Shown here piece after piece: positions 1 through 5,716 of a stretch of 5,834 nt of DNA. A program made the position numbers and the translations under genes. Each line of letters begins with the position of its first letter. Position 1 is the first letter of the stretch. Below the pieces are notes generated by a model that was given only the letters and a program-made list of their open reading frames with translations, made no database searches and was not told where the DNA came from. This DNA is from Candidatus Proendomicrobium guianensium (GTDB taxonomy: Bacteria; Elusimicrobiota; Endomicrobiia; Endomicrobiales; Endomicrobiaceae), in assembly GCA_009785775.1 (NCBI GenBank), contig WQVR01000067.1, forward strand, positions 1-5,834, in the 5' to 3' direction.

Positions 1-829
1 GAACTGCCCAGATTTTCCAATACATACTATTATTCCAAATTACTTCTTCAAATCTTCCTCCTGTAAATTTATAAAGATTGTAATTAATATCTTTAAAAAA
101 TTGAAGAAACTCCTCTCTTGTATAACCCCAAACATATATAGCTGACCAATTATTATATTCAAAAATTATCAATGGCCGATGGGATAGCAAAATTTTTCTC
201 GCTCCAAGTAAAACGTCAAACTCACCCCCTTCTACATCTATTTTAATAAAAGAAACTCTGTTTTCTTTGTTTATAGTACGATCAAGAGTTGTTACAGGAA
301 CTGTAATACGTTGAATGTCCTTCTTGTCTGAAATATCGCATCTTCTACGTATTCCAGATAGAGCTTCATAAGGAGGCAGCACATAATAGAAAGTAGTGTA
401 TTCTTTATTGTTAATAATCCGTTCGCTTGTTACTGCTTTGTCTATTACTCGGACTGATGGATTGTTTTTAAATTTTATTTTGAGCCGTTTCGCAAGATAT
501 GGAATGGGTTCAAAGCTATAGACATGTCCTTTTTTGCCTACAATATCAGCAAGAGGTAAGGTAATATATCCATTAAGGGCACCAACATCAATTACCGTAT
601 CACCTTCTCTGACAAAGCGTGATGCAACAAATATCATAAAGCATCTGTAGTGGTCATGGTTAGAGATAAAAAAATCATTGGAATATTCCTGTGCAACACG
701 AAATCTATCCTCTATTGAAATTTCATCCTCGTGGAGGGAGGGATGAAGAGGGTAGGATTGATATATAAAACCAACAAACAAACACATACACAAAATTAAA
801 GCAAAAAACAAACAAATCTTTTTATTCAA
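1..829 (-). CDS. FkbM family SAM-dependent methyltransferase, membrane-anchored N-terminus, 3' end cut by window
   Basis: The frame stays open from 829 to the left edge, giving about 276 residues with the C-terminus missing. FkbM-type (Methyltransf_21) enzymes usually O-methylate sugars or other small acceptors. What I see: SAM-binding motif I, VIDVGALNGYIT, from residue 79; the acidic motif II, YSFEP, with Glu107; and the family hallmark IKIDVEGGEFDVLLGA around Asp198-Asp205, followed by a hydrophobic strand ending IIFEY. The chosen start is TTG at 829, because AAGGGAG lies 5 bases upstream and the protein then begins LNKK followed by about 18 hydrophobic residues (5-22), which looks like a signal anchor. 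A GTG 18 bases further upstream is in frame but has no comparable site. The anchor is odd for a SAM enzyme, since lysines before the helix would place the catalytic domain outside. The gene is more AT-rich than its neighbours and sits 65 bp after the preceding stop, so it may be a separate unit, for example glycan modification. The family call is firm; the substrate is unknown. Confidence 0.9.
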   Translation of the reverse strand, partial: MNKKICLFFALILCMCLFVGFIYQSYPLHPSLHEDEISIEDRFRVAQEYSNDFFISNHDHYRCFMIFVASRFVREGDTVIDVGALNGYITLPLADIVGKKGHVYSFEPIPYLAKRLKIKFKNNPSVRVIDKAVTSERIINNKEYTTFYYVLPPYEALSGIRRRCDISDKKDIQRITVPVTTLDRTINKENRVSFIKIDVEGGEFDVLLGARKILLSHRPLIIFEYNNWSAIYVWGYTREEFLQFFKDINYNLYKFTGGRFEEVIWNNSMYWKIWAV

Positions 830-834
830 TTCTA

Positions 835-841
835 CTCCCTT
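835..841 (-). promoter_or_regulatory. Ribosome binding site deciding the TTG start of the FkbM gene
   Basis: On the minus strand AAGGGAG is followed by a five-base spacer and TTG at 829-827. This is the strongest Shine-Dalgarno match near the beginning of the frame. It supports the TTG over the in-frame GTG upstream and over the internal ATG (Met15), which would cut the hydrophobic segment in half. Confidence 0.6.
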
Positions 842-870
842 CTTCACATTTATTTGAGCGTCACGGTCCT

Positions 871-900
871 ATAGTAGCAAAGTAATCTTAAGCACTACAA
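871..900 (-). promoter_or_regulatory. Weak candidate promoter for the FkbM gene
   Basis: Read on the minus strand, TTGTAG (900-895) and TACTAT (876-871) are separated by 18 bases. They match the sigma-70 -35 and -10 consensus at 3 and 4 of 6 positions. The -35 box would overlap the stop codon of the binding-protein gene. I found no convincing intrinsic terminator in the gap between the two genes, so read-through transcription is equally possible. Confidence 0.25.
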
Positions 901-2508
901 ATCACTTAAACTATGCCTTATGTTTTCGCCCCTGACCCACCAGTCTGTAAAGTTATGCCCTATGCCTGCGGCGGTGAGTTCCACATTTTCAAACCTTTTA
1001 TGCAAAGCAACAAGGTTTTGCGGATGAAATAAAAAAATGCAGGGCGGGTGTTCTCTCATAATTTCTTGTATTTCAAAATAAGCCTTGCGGCGAGTTTCCC
1101 TGTCAAAAGTTGTGCGGGCTTTTACAAACAAGTAGTCTACGCGCGGATTATTATAACTCATAAAATTGTACTGCCTTGCGCCCGTTTGGCTTGAGTGCCA
1201 AAGGGAAAATTGGTCTGGGTCTATGGCTGTGTTCCAGCCTAGTATAACAGCTTCAAAATTGCGGTTTGCTATAATTTGGTTTACAAAAACACCGAAGTCG
1301 ATTATCCTAATATTTGCCCTTATGCCGATATCTCTTAAATTTTGCTGTATAATTTGGGCGGCAAGTGCGCGCGGTTTATTGCCTTGGTTTGTGGTTATAG
1401 TGAATTCAAACGGAATGCCGTTGTATAGTAACGTGCCGCCCGAGTGTTCAAAGCCTATACTCTCCAACATTTCAACAGCTTTTTGCGGGCTAAATTCCCG
1501 CGGGGCAATATTTGGGTTATGCGCCCAGCTTTGCGGCGGGAAAATGCCCGTTGATCTTACCCCCCGCCCAAGCAGCACGCCTTGTATAATATCTTCTTTG
1601 TTTATTGCATGGTCTATAGCTTTTATAAATTTTGGGTTATTAAACGGTTCTTTAGTTAAGTTGAACCCCAAAAAGGTAAAACTAAATGCCGGAAAATCAA
1701 ATTTTGAATAATTTTCGAAAAATCTGGAGTAAGCGTACCATTGGTCTGGGGTAAGCGCCATACTATCAATACTTTGGTTGCGAAGTTCCAAAAACTGCAC
1801 AGACTGGTTTGGTATTACCCTTATTACATAATGATTAATATAGGGACGGCCGCGAAAATAATTTTCATTAGCCCTTAAAATTATTTTTTGGTCTGTACGC
1901 CAGCTGACAAACTTATAAGGGCCTGTGCCTATAGGCGCGCGGTTTGCGGGGGCGGTGTTAAAGTCGTACCCCTCAAAAACATGTGCTGGAAGTATTGACA
2001 TTCCCCAGCTTTCAAGCACTGGTGCGAAAGGCTGTGCGTAAGTTATTCTTATTGTATAATCGTTTATTACTTCAAAACTTTCAACTATTGTATAGTTAGA
2101 AGAAAACGGCGTTTTAACAGTAGGGTCTATTAGGCGCTGGAAAGTAAATTCAACGTCACGGGCGGTAAATGGTTTACCGTCATGCCAGAGTACGCCACGC
2201 CTAAGATTAAAAATTATTTCTAAACCATTTTCAGAAACTTCAAAGCTTTCGGCAAGGTCTGGCACTAGTATTAAGTTTTCGTCATACCTTAAAAGCCCGT
2301 TAAAAATCATAGCGTTTACAGAGTTAGAGGCAGAGTCCGTGGCAAGCACGGGGTTAAGGAAAGATGCATCACTTAGGGAAGCGGTAATAAAAGCGTCTCT
2401 AAAACCGGGTTTGTTTGGAAATTCCCCTTCGTACTTTGGAGCGCGCGGCGCGCAAGAAACCATAAAAACAAATGCCGCAACAATTAAAATAAAGCTTTGC
2501 TTGTTCAT
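895..2508 (-). CDS. Family-5 peptide ABC transporter substrate-binding lipoprotein (OppA/DppA-like)
   Basis: This 537-residue protein has the usual length for the SBP_bac_5 family, which binds oligopeptides, dipeptides or nickel for ABC import. Residues 1-18 form a lipoprotein signal peptide ending MVS, with the lipidation cysteine at Cys19, so the mature protein should be anchored in a membrane facing the outside or the periplasm. Family signatures are clear: LNPVLATD near residue 51; the region 85-123 with PDLAESFEVSENG, the RRGVLWHDGKPFTARDV stretch and FTF; IGTGPYKF at 193-200; and KAIDHAINKEDI at 296-307. The C-terminal lobe keeps GWNTAIDPDQF at 424-434. The ATG overlaps the TGA of the upstream M16 gene as ATGA, and there is no clear Shine-Dalgarno site, so translation probably depends on coupling. 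No permease or ATPase gene is in the window, so it must use a transporter encoded elsewhere or act alone. The neighbouring peptidases favour a peptide ligand over nickel (inference). Confidence 0.93.
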   Translation of the reverse strand: MNKQSFILIVAAFVFMVSCAPRAPKYEGEFPNKPGFRDAFITASLSDASFLNPVLATDSASNSVNAMIFNGLLRYDENLILVPDLAESFEVSENGLEIIFNLRRGVLWHDGKPFTARDVEFTFQRLIDPTVKTPFSSNYTIVESFEVINDYTIRITYAQPFAPVLESWGMSILPAHVFEGYDFNTAPANRAPIGTGPYKFVSWRTDQKIILRANENYFRGRPYINHYVIRVIPNQSVQFLELRNQSIDSMALTPDQWYAYSRFFENYSKFDFPAFSFTFLGFNLTKEPFNNPKFIKAIDHAINKEDIIQGVLLGRGVRSTGIFPPQSWAHNPNIAPREFSPQKAVEMLESIGFEHSGGTLLYNGIPFEFTITTNQGNKPRALAAQIIQQNLRDIGIRANIRIIDFGVFVNQIIANRNFEAVILGWNTAIDPDQFSLWHSSQTGARQYNFMSYNNPRVDYLFVKARTTFDRETRRKAYFEIQEIMREHPPCIFLFHPQNLVALHKRFENVELTAAGIGHNFTDWWVRGENIRHSLSDL

Positions 2509-3743
2509 TTTAATTTAGCCGTTTTCGGTTTTTCTTCGGGCATTACCGTAACCGTTAAAGCGGGGTTGTTAAAATATTTTTTTGCGGCTTTGTAAATATC
2601 CTGCGGGGTTACTTTTAAAATTTGTTTTAAATATTTTTCGTCGTACTTATAGCCAAGCCCCGTTATTTCGCGCCACCCCAAATAGTAAGACTGACGCCCC
2701 AAAGTTTGCCTGTCTAAAAGATAAACGCCCGAAATATAGTTTTGTACGTTTTTAAGTTCTGCTCGGCTTACTTTATTTATGCCCAAGTCTTTTAAAATTT
2801 CTTCCATTTTTCTTTCAGCAAGCCCCACATTTTTTTTATCAAGCCCCATATAAACGCCGAAATAGCTTTTATTTACAAATGTGGGGTACAGGGCGTTTAC
2901 CTCGTAAGCAAGACCTAGCTTTTCTCTTAGTTCTACAAACAACCTTGCGCTCATGCGTGAACCTAGCAGAGCGGTTATAACTTTAAGCGTTGCAAAATTT
3001 TCATTTTTAATATCGGGGGCGGTATAACCTTTTAAAATATAAGCTTGGGAAAATTTTCCACTAATATTTACTCTTTTGCCCGAAAGTTTGGGAAAGTTAG
3101 TTTTTGGAATTGGCAAAACTTTGCCTTTTGGCAACGCTGAAAAATATTTTTCTACAGCTACTTTAACTTCCGCCTTGCTTACATTACCAGCAACTACAAT
3201 AAGAATTTCACGCGCATTATAGGCTTTAGCACGCCAGTTTTTAATGTTTTCTTTTGAAATGCTTTTAACGCTTTCAATGTTTCCCGCTATAGGGTTTGCA
3301 AAAGGGGTTCTGTTAAAATATTCACGGGCAAACGCGTCTCGGGCGGTTTTTGAAATACTGTCGCGACGTGCAGAAATTGAAGCCAATACGTTTTTCTTTT
3401 CAAATTCTATTTCACTTTCGTTAAAAGCGGGGTTTATTATAACATCAGCAAGAATTTCAAGGCTTTGCGAAAAATAATTGCTAAGCGAGCTTATGCTTAT
3501 TGCCGAAAAATCGTAATCCATATCTGTTTCAAGGCTTGCGCCTATAGAGTCTATATCTTTTGAAAGTTGTGCGACATTTCGCTTTAAAGTAGATTTTGAC
3601 ATAATACGCGCGCACAGGTTTGCTATGCCTGCGGTGTCCTCGCGCCCCGCGGCAACGCCCGTAAATACACGCGCCCAAACTATAGGTAGTTTTTTGTTTT
3701 GCTTATATAAAATTTTTATGCCGTTAACTTTAAAAATTTCCAC
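2505..3743 (-). CDS. M16 peptidase-like protein, inactive partner subunit lacking HxxEH
   Basis: This is a 412-residue protein from GTG 3743. It has the two-lobed M16 fold and aligns along its length with the upstream M16 protein. The zinc motif is gone: where the partner has HFVEH this one has NLCAR (residues 42-46), and the distal zinc-ligand glutamate is Ser122. The C-terminal lobe keeps the Arg...Tyr pair in LREKLGLAYEV (Arg273, Tyr280), which in known M16B heterodimers helps bind substrate at the active site of the catalytic subunit. So it most likely forms a heterodimer with the upstream product. There is no signal peptide, which implies the cytoplasm. The start is chosen because AGAGGA sits four bases before the GTG and the protein then begins directly with the family's first strand (EIFKVNGIKILYKQ). 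An upstream in-frame ATG at 3842 would add 33 residues that merely overlap the previous gene. The gene overlaps its upstream neighbour by 14 bp and its downstream neighbour by 4 bp. Confidence 0.9.
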   Translation of the reverse strand: MEIFKVNGIKILYKQNKKLPIVWARVFTGVAAGREDTAGIANLCARIMSKSTLKRNVAQLSKDIDSIGASLETDMDYDFSAISISSLSNYFSQSLEILADVIINPAFNESEIEFEKKNVLASISARRDSISKTARDAFAREYFNRTPFANPIAGNIESVKSISKENIKNWRAKAYNAREILIVVAGNVSKAEVKVAVEKYFSALPKGKVLPIPKTNFPKLSGKRVNISGKFSQAYILKGYTAPDIKNENFATLKVITALLGSRMSARLFVELREKLGLAYEVNALYPTFVNKSYFGVYMGLDKKNVGLAERKMEEILKDLGINKVSRAELKNVQNYISGVYLLDRQTLGRQSYYLGWREITGLGYKYDEKYLKQILKVTPQDIYKAAKKYFNNPALTVTVMPEEKPKTAKLK

Positions 3744-5004
3744 TTTTTCCTCTGTTGTCAGGCAATAGTACAGCGCTTGAAATTTTAGCCGCCCCTTTTG
3801 GAGTGCCGGCATACTTTTTAAAAAATGCTTTAACATCGCCAACGCTTATGCGCTCAATACCTGAAAGGTAATTTGTAAGCACACTTGAGCCGCCTATAAC
3901 ATTCCAGTAGCCCGCATTGTATGCGCGTTCTGAAAAAGTTTCATGCAGAAAATTCCAGTCGGTTTTTATAGAAAGTTTTGCGCGGAAAAGTTCTTCGGGT
4001 GTAATACCATTTTTAATAATATTTTCCACTTCGGCATTTATAGCTTTTATAACTTTTGTTTTGTTTTTAGGATTAAATGCGCTGGAAATATACGCCGTAC
4101 CCGTACCCTTTACAGACATAAACGAACCTGAAATTGAATATACTAAACGCAATCCGTCGCGAAGGCGGCTGTAAAGCCTGCTTGCGCGGCTGCCGCCTAA
4201 AATATACATTGCCACATCTGCAGTATAAATATCGGGACTTTGCACACACGGACCTAAAAAACCGCTAAGCATATAAGCATGTTCCACACGAGCCTTTTTT
4301 GTTAATGTTTTTGGCGTAGTTTTAGGCTCTGTAATTTGCGGGCTTTTGGGTATTATTCCTTTTGAAATTTTGCCAAATGTTTGATTTAAGAGTTCTTTTA
4401 TTTTTTGCGGGTTGATATCTCCCACCACTGCAACAGTCATTTTTTGCGGTATGTAATGAGTTTTAAAATATTCTATTATTTTTTCGCGGCTGACATTTTT
4501 TATAACTTTCGCCGTGCCTATAATGCTGTTTTTATAGGCGCTTTTTTTGTAAAGCGTTTGGGTAAACATATCAAAAAGTACGGAGTGCGGGTCATCAAAA
4601 TGGCGGGCAATTTCTTCAAGCACAACGCCGCGTTCTTTTTCAATTTCGTCTGCGGGAAAGTTAGGGTTTTGAGTGATATCTGCAAGCATTTTTATGGTAT
4701 CTGTACAAGCGCTTTTTTGAGTGTTTATATAGTAGCAGGTATACTCTTTTGAGGTCGCGGCATTAATATAACCGCCTGAGTTTTCTACATTGCGGCTTAA
4801 AGAGTCTTGCGGGAAATTTTTACTACCTTTAAAAAGCAGGTGTTCTACAAAATGCGACAGTCCTGAAACTTCCACGCTTTCGTCTACAGCGCCTACCCTC
4901 ACAAAAACCGCCACACTTACTAAAGGGCATGACGCGTCTTTTTCTATTATTACTTGAAGTCCGTTTTTTAAAACTACTTTATTTATATTTTTATTCATTT
5001 TCAT
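3730..5004 (-). CDS. M16 family zinc metallopeptidase, catalytic subunit (HxxEH)
   Basis: This is a 424-residue protein of the M16B (processing-peptidase-like, YmxG/PqqL) type, which uses zinc to cut peptides or unfolded chains. The inverted zinc motif HFVEH is present as His51, Glu54 and His55. The third ligand is probably Glu131 in GVVLEEI, 75 residues after His55, which is the expected spacing. The N-terminal lobe begins VVLKNGLQVIIEKD and keeps GLSHFVEHLLFKGS and GGYINAATSKEYTCYY. The C-terminal lobe carries LRDGLRLVYSI with the Arg282/Tyr289 pair. There is no signal peptide, so it should be cytoplasmic. The start is uncertain: ATGs at 5031, 5004 and 4998 are all in frame. I take 5004, which gives MKMNKNINKVVLKNG; 4998 is almost equivalent, while 5031 has an AAGG four bases upstream but adds a longer overlap. 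All overlap the end of the membrane-protein gene. The product probably pairs with the inactive M16 protein encoded immediately downstream. Confidence 0.94.
   Translation of the reverse strand: MKMNKNINKVVLKNGLQVIIEKDASCPLVSVAVFVRVGAVDESVEVSGLSHFVEHLLFKGSKNFPQDSLSRNVENSGGYINAATSKEYTCYYINTQKSACTDTIKMLADITQNPNFPADEIEKERGVVLEEIARHFDDPHSVLFDMFTQTLYKKSAYKNSIIGTAKVIKNVSREKIIEYFKTHYIPQKMTVAVVGDINPQKIKELLNQTFGKISKGIIPKSPQITEPKTTPKTLTKKARVEHAYMLSGFLGPCVQSPDIYTADVAMYILGGSRASRLYSRLRDGLRLVYSISGSFMSVKGTGTAYISSAFNPKNKTKVIKAINAEVENIIKNGITPEELFRAKLSIKTDWNFLHETFSERAYNAGYWNVIGGSSVLTNYLSGIERISVGDVKAFFKKYAGTPKGAAKISSAVLLPDNRGKSGNF
3748..3753 (-). promoter_or_regulatory. Ribosome binding site deciding the GTG start of the second M16 gene
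   Basis: AGAGGA on the minus strand lies four bases before GTG 3743-3741, inside the last codons of the upstream M16 gene. It is a strong match with good spacing and is the main reason to prefer this start over the upstream ATG at 3842. Confidence 0.65.
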
Positions 5005-5371
5005 TTTGCTGGGGCGGCTGTTGTTGCGCATAAGACCTTTTTATCATTACAATAATGTCTGTAAAAGCATAAGCAAGCACGCAGGCATACATTAATTGCC
5101 AAGTAAAAATTTCGCCTTGGCTCATATGTGTTTGAACTAAACTTCTTAATTCGTCTGAATTTTGCAAACTCAAACGCCCGCCTGAAGCGATAACCTGCAC
5201 TTGCTCCCAAAGCTGACTGTCGCGCGTTACGCGTATTGAAAGCGCGAAAAGCTGCATAAGCAATGCCCCAAGTATAAGAAAACCCTTTTTAAACTGCCTA
5301 AGGTACATATGCCCCACTCCTGGCAAATATACCGTTATAAGCATCGCAAGCATTCCTCTAAAAAATATCAC
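4991..5371 (-). CDS. Small membrane protein with LPGVGH motif, function unknown
   Basis: This is a 126-residue protein that I do not recognise by name. Hydrophobic stretches are at about 6-17, 30-46 and 88-110. They are separated by a polar loop (about 47-87) containing DSQLWEQ, a GG pair and an acidic patch. The first segment runs into LPGVGHMYLRQFKKGF (16-31). This resembles the PG-x-G-(Q/H)-x-Y...KG turn seen in TM2-like and DUF5683-like small membrane proteins, a similarity of pattern only. The C-terminus after KRSYA is a polar Gln/Pro/Asn/Glu tail, probably cytoplasmic. The start is GTG at 5371, with GGAG six bases upstream; an ATG at Met10 preceded by AGAGGA is a real alternative. Its 3' end overlaps the start of the catalytic M16 gene, so the two are probably translated together, and it is the first gene of the four-gene overlapping cassette. 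It could be a membrane anchor or partner for the peptidases, but nothing in the sequence proves this. Confidence 0.8.
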   Translation of the reverse strand: MIFFRGMLAMLITVYLPGVGHMYLRQFKKGFLILGALLMQLFALSIRVTRDSQLWEQVQVIASGGRLSLQNSDELRSLVQTHMSQGEIFTWQLMYACVLAYAFTDIIVMIKRSYAQQQPPQQNENE

Positions 5372-5377
5372 CTAAAA

Positions 5378-5381
5378 CTCC
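5378..5381 (-). promoter_or_regulatory. Ribosome binding site for the membrane-protein gene
   Basis: GGAG on the minus strand is followed by a six-base spacer and GTG 5371-5369. It supports the GTG start, although a second site, AGAGGA, inside the gene precedes an in-frame ATG by nine bases and could serve a nine-residue-shorter product. Confidence 0.5.
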
Positions 5382-5400
5382 GCAGCAAAAACAAGTTTTT

Positions 5401-5429
5401 ATTTTAATTTTTTGCAAAGCATTTGGAAT
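5401..5429 (-). promoter_or_regulatory. Weak candidate promoter for the peptidase/binding-protein cassette
   Basis: On the minus strand ATTCCA (5429-5424) and TAAAAT (5406-5401) are separated by 17 bases. The -10 matches the sigma-70 consensus at 5 of 6 positions and the -35 at only 3 of 6. Transcription would begin near 5394, leaving a leader of about 23 bases before the GTG. The direct repeats at 5409-5440 overlap it, which would suit an operator. In this AT-rich stretch a match of this quality could arise by chance. Confidence 0.25.
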
Positions 5430-5440
5430 TTTTGCAACGC
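5409..5440. repeat. Two 12-bp direct repeats, 20 bp apart
   Basis: TTTTTGCAAAGC at 5409-5420 and TTTTTGCAACGC at 5429-5440 are identical at 11 of 12 positions. They start exactly 20 bp apart, close to two turns of the helix. Each contains the palindrome TTGCAA. They overlap the weak candidate promoter in front of the four-gene cassette, so a regulator binding the same DNA face twice is possible but unproven. Confidence 0.5.
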
Positions 5441-5495
5441 TTGCGACGGCGAAGTGTACAAAAGTACACAAGCTGGTGCGTAAGGAAGCAAAAAT
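5428..5495. repeat. Two-tier dyad-symmetric element in the intergenic region
   Basis: A perfect inner inverted repeat, GTGTAC (5454-5459) and GTACAC (5464-5469), has an AAAA loop. An outer inverted repeat, ATTTTTGC (5428-5435) and GCAAAAAT (5488-5495), shares exactly the same centre between 5461 and 5462. Further out GACGG and CCGTC are also inverted, but off-centre. No T-run follows the inner hairpin, so it is not a standard intrinsic terminator. The layout fits a dispersed palindromic repeat, an RNA structure in the leader, or a regulator site. Confidence 0.55.
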
Positions 5496-5536
5496 GCGCC
5501 CGTCCGATATTTTATAAAACAAATACAAATCGCGCA

Positions 5537-5710
5537 CTAAATAAGCCAACCTTTTGTAAGCTCTTTTAATTTGCCTGAACTATTTTCACCATGAATTTTA
5601 AAGTGCCTTCTTCTAGCTTTTGATGTTTGGCGTTTCATAGATTTTTTATCACTGGGCTGTTCGTGGCGCTTACAAGCACTTCCTCGCCATCCTAATTGAT
5701 TTATTTTCAT
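5537..5710 (-). CDS. Small basic protein of unknown function, 57 residues
   Basis: ATG 5710 to TAG 5537 encodes 57 residues that I do not recognise. The protein is rich in Lys, Arg and His, with only about four acidic residues. A basic core KRQTSKARRRHFKIH lies at 26-40, and GW pairs sit near both ends (7-8 and 54-55). There is one cysteine (Cys13) and no hydrophobic segment, so it is soluble. Such a charge suggests nucleic-acid binding, as inference only. It starts 6 bases after the stop of the XRE-type regulator and in the same direction, so the two are probably co-transcribed. The Shine-Dalgarno site is poor (AGATAGAAAAAT before the ATG), so translation may rely on coupling with the gene before it. 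It could be an accessory protein of a toxin-antitoxin locus, a remnant of a longer gene, or a chance frame. The tight spacing is the best support for a real gene. Confidence 0.5.
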   Translation of the reverse strand: MKINQLGWRGSACKRHEQPSDKKSMKRQTSKARRRHFKIHGENSSGKLKELTKGWLI

Positions 5711-5716
5711 ATTTTT

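Larger units (their letters stand above)
5372..5536. other. 165-bp intergenic region without a supported gene
   Basis: It separates the basic small protein gene from the four-gene cassette. It holds the dyad element, the direct repeats and the weak promoter candidate listed separately. It also contains the short inverted repeat AAAAAC-AA-GTTTTT at 5387-5400, near the predicted transcription start. A minus-strand frame that crosses it (5549-5358) is judged spurious. Confidence 0.6.

Noticed and set aside
830..894. Terminator between the binding-protein and FkbM genes
   Set aside because: I found no stable inverted repeat followed by a T-run in the 65-bp gap.
1166..1711. Plus-strand frame of 181 codons
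   Set aside because: It lies wholly antisense inside the clear family-5 binding-protein gene and has no domain-like content.
4405..4752. Plus-strand frame of 115 codons, with smaller ones at 3244-3477 and 3917-4174
   Set aside because: All are antisense shadows of the two M16 genes, with Phe/Tyr/Lys-rich products typical of the reverse strand of AT-rich coding DNA.
5001..5210. Minus-strand frame of 69 codons
   Set aside because: It is an alternative frame inside the 126-residue membrane-protein gene, which has the better start site and hydrophobic pattern.
5454..5469. Inner hairpin GTGTAC-AAAA-GTACAC as an intrinsic terminator
   Set aside because: The stem is short and no T-run follows on either strand, so a Rho-independent terminator is not supported.
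5358..5549. Minus-strand frame of 63 codons from a TTG through the intergenic region
   Set aside because: It crosses the dyad element, overlaps the genes on both sides, has no properly spaced ribosome binding site, and the product resembles no protein I know.
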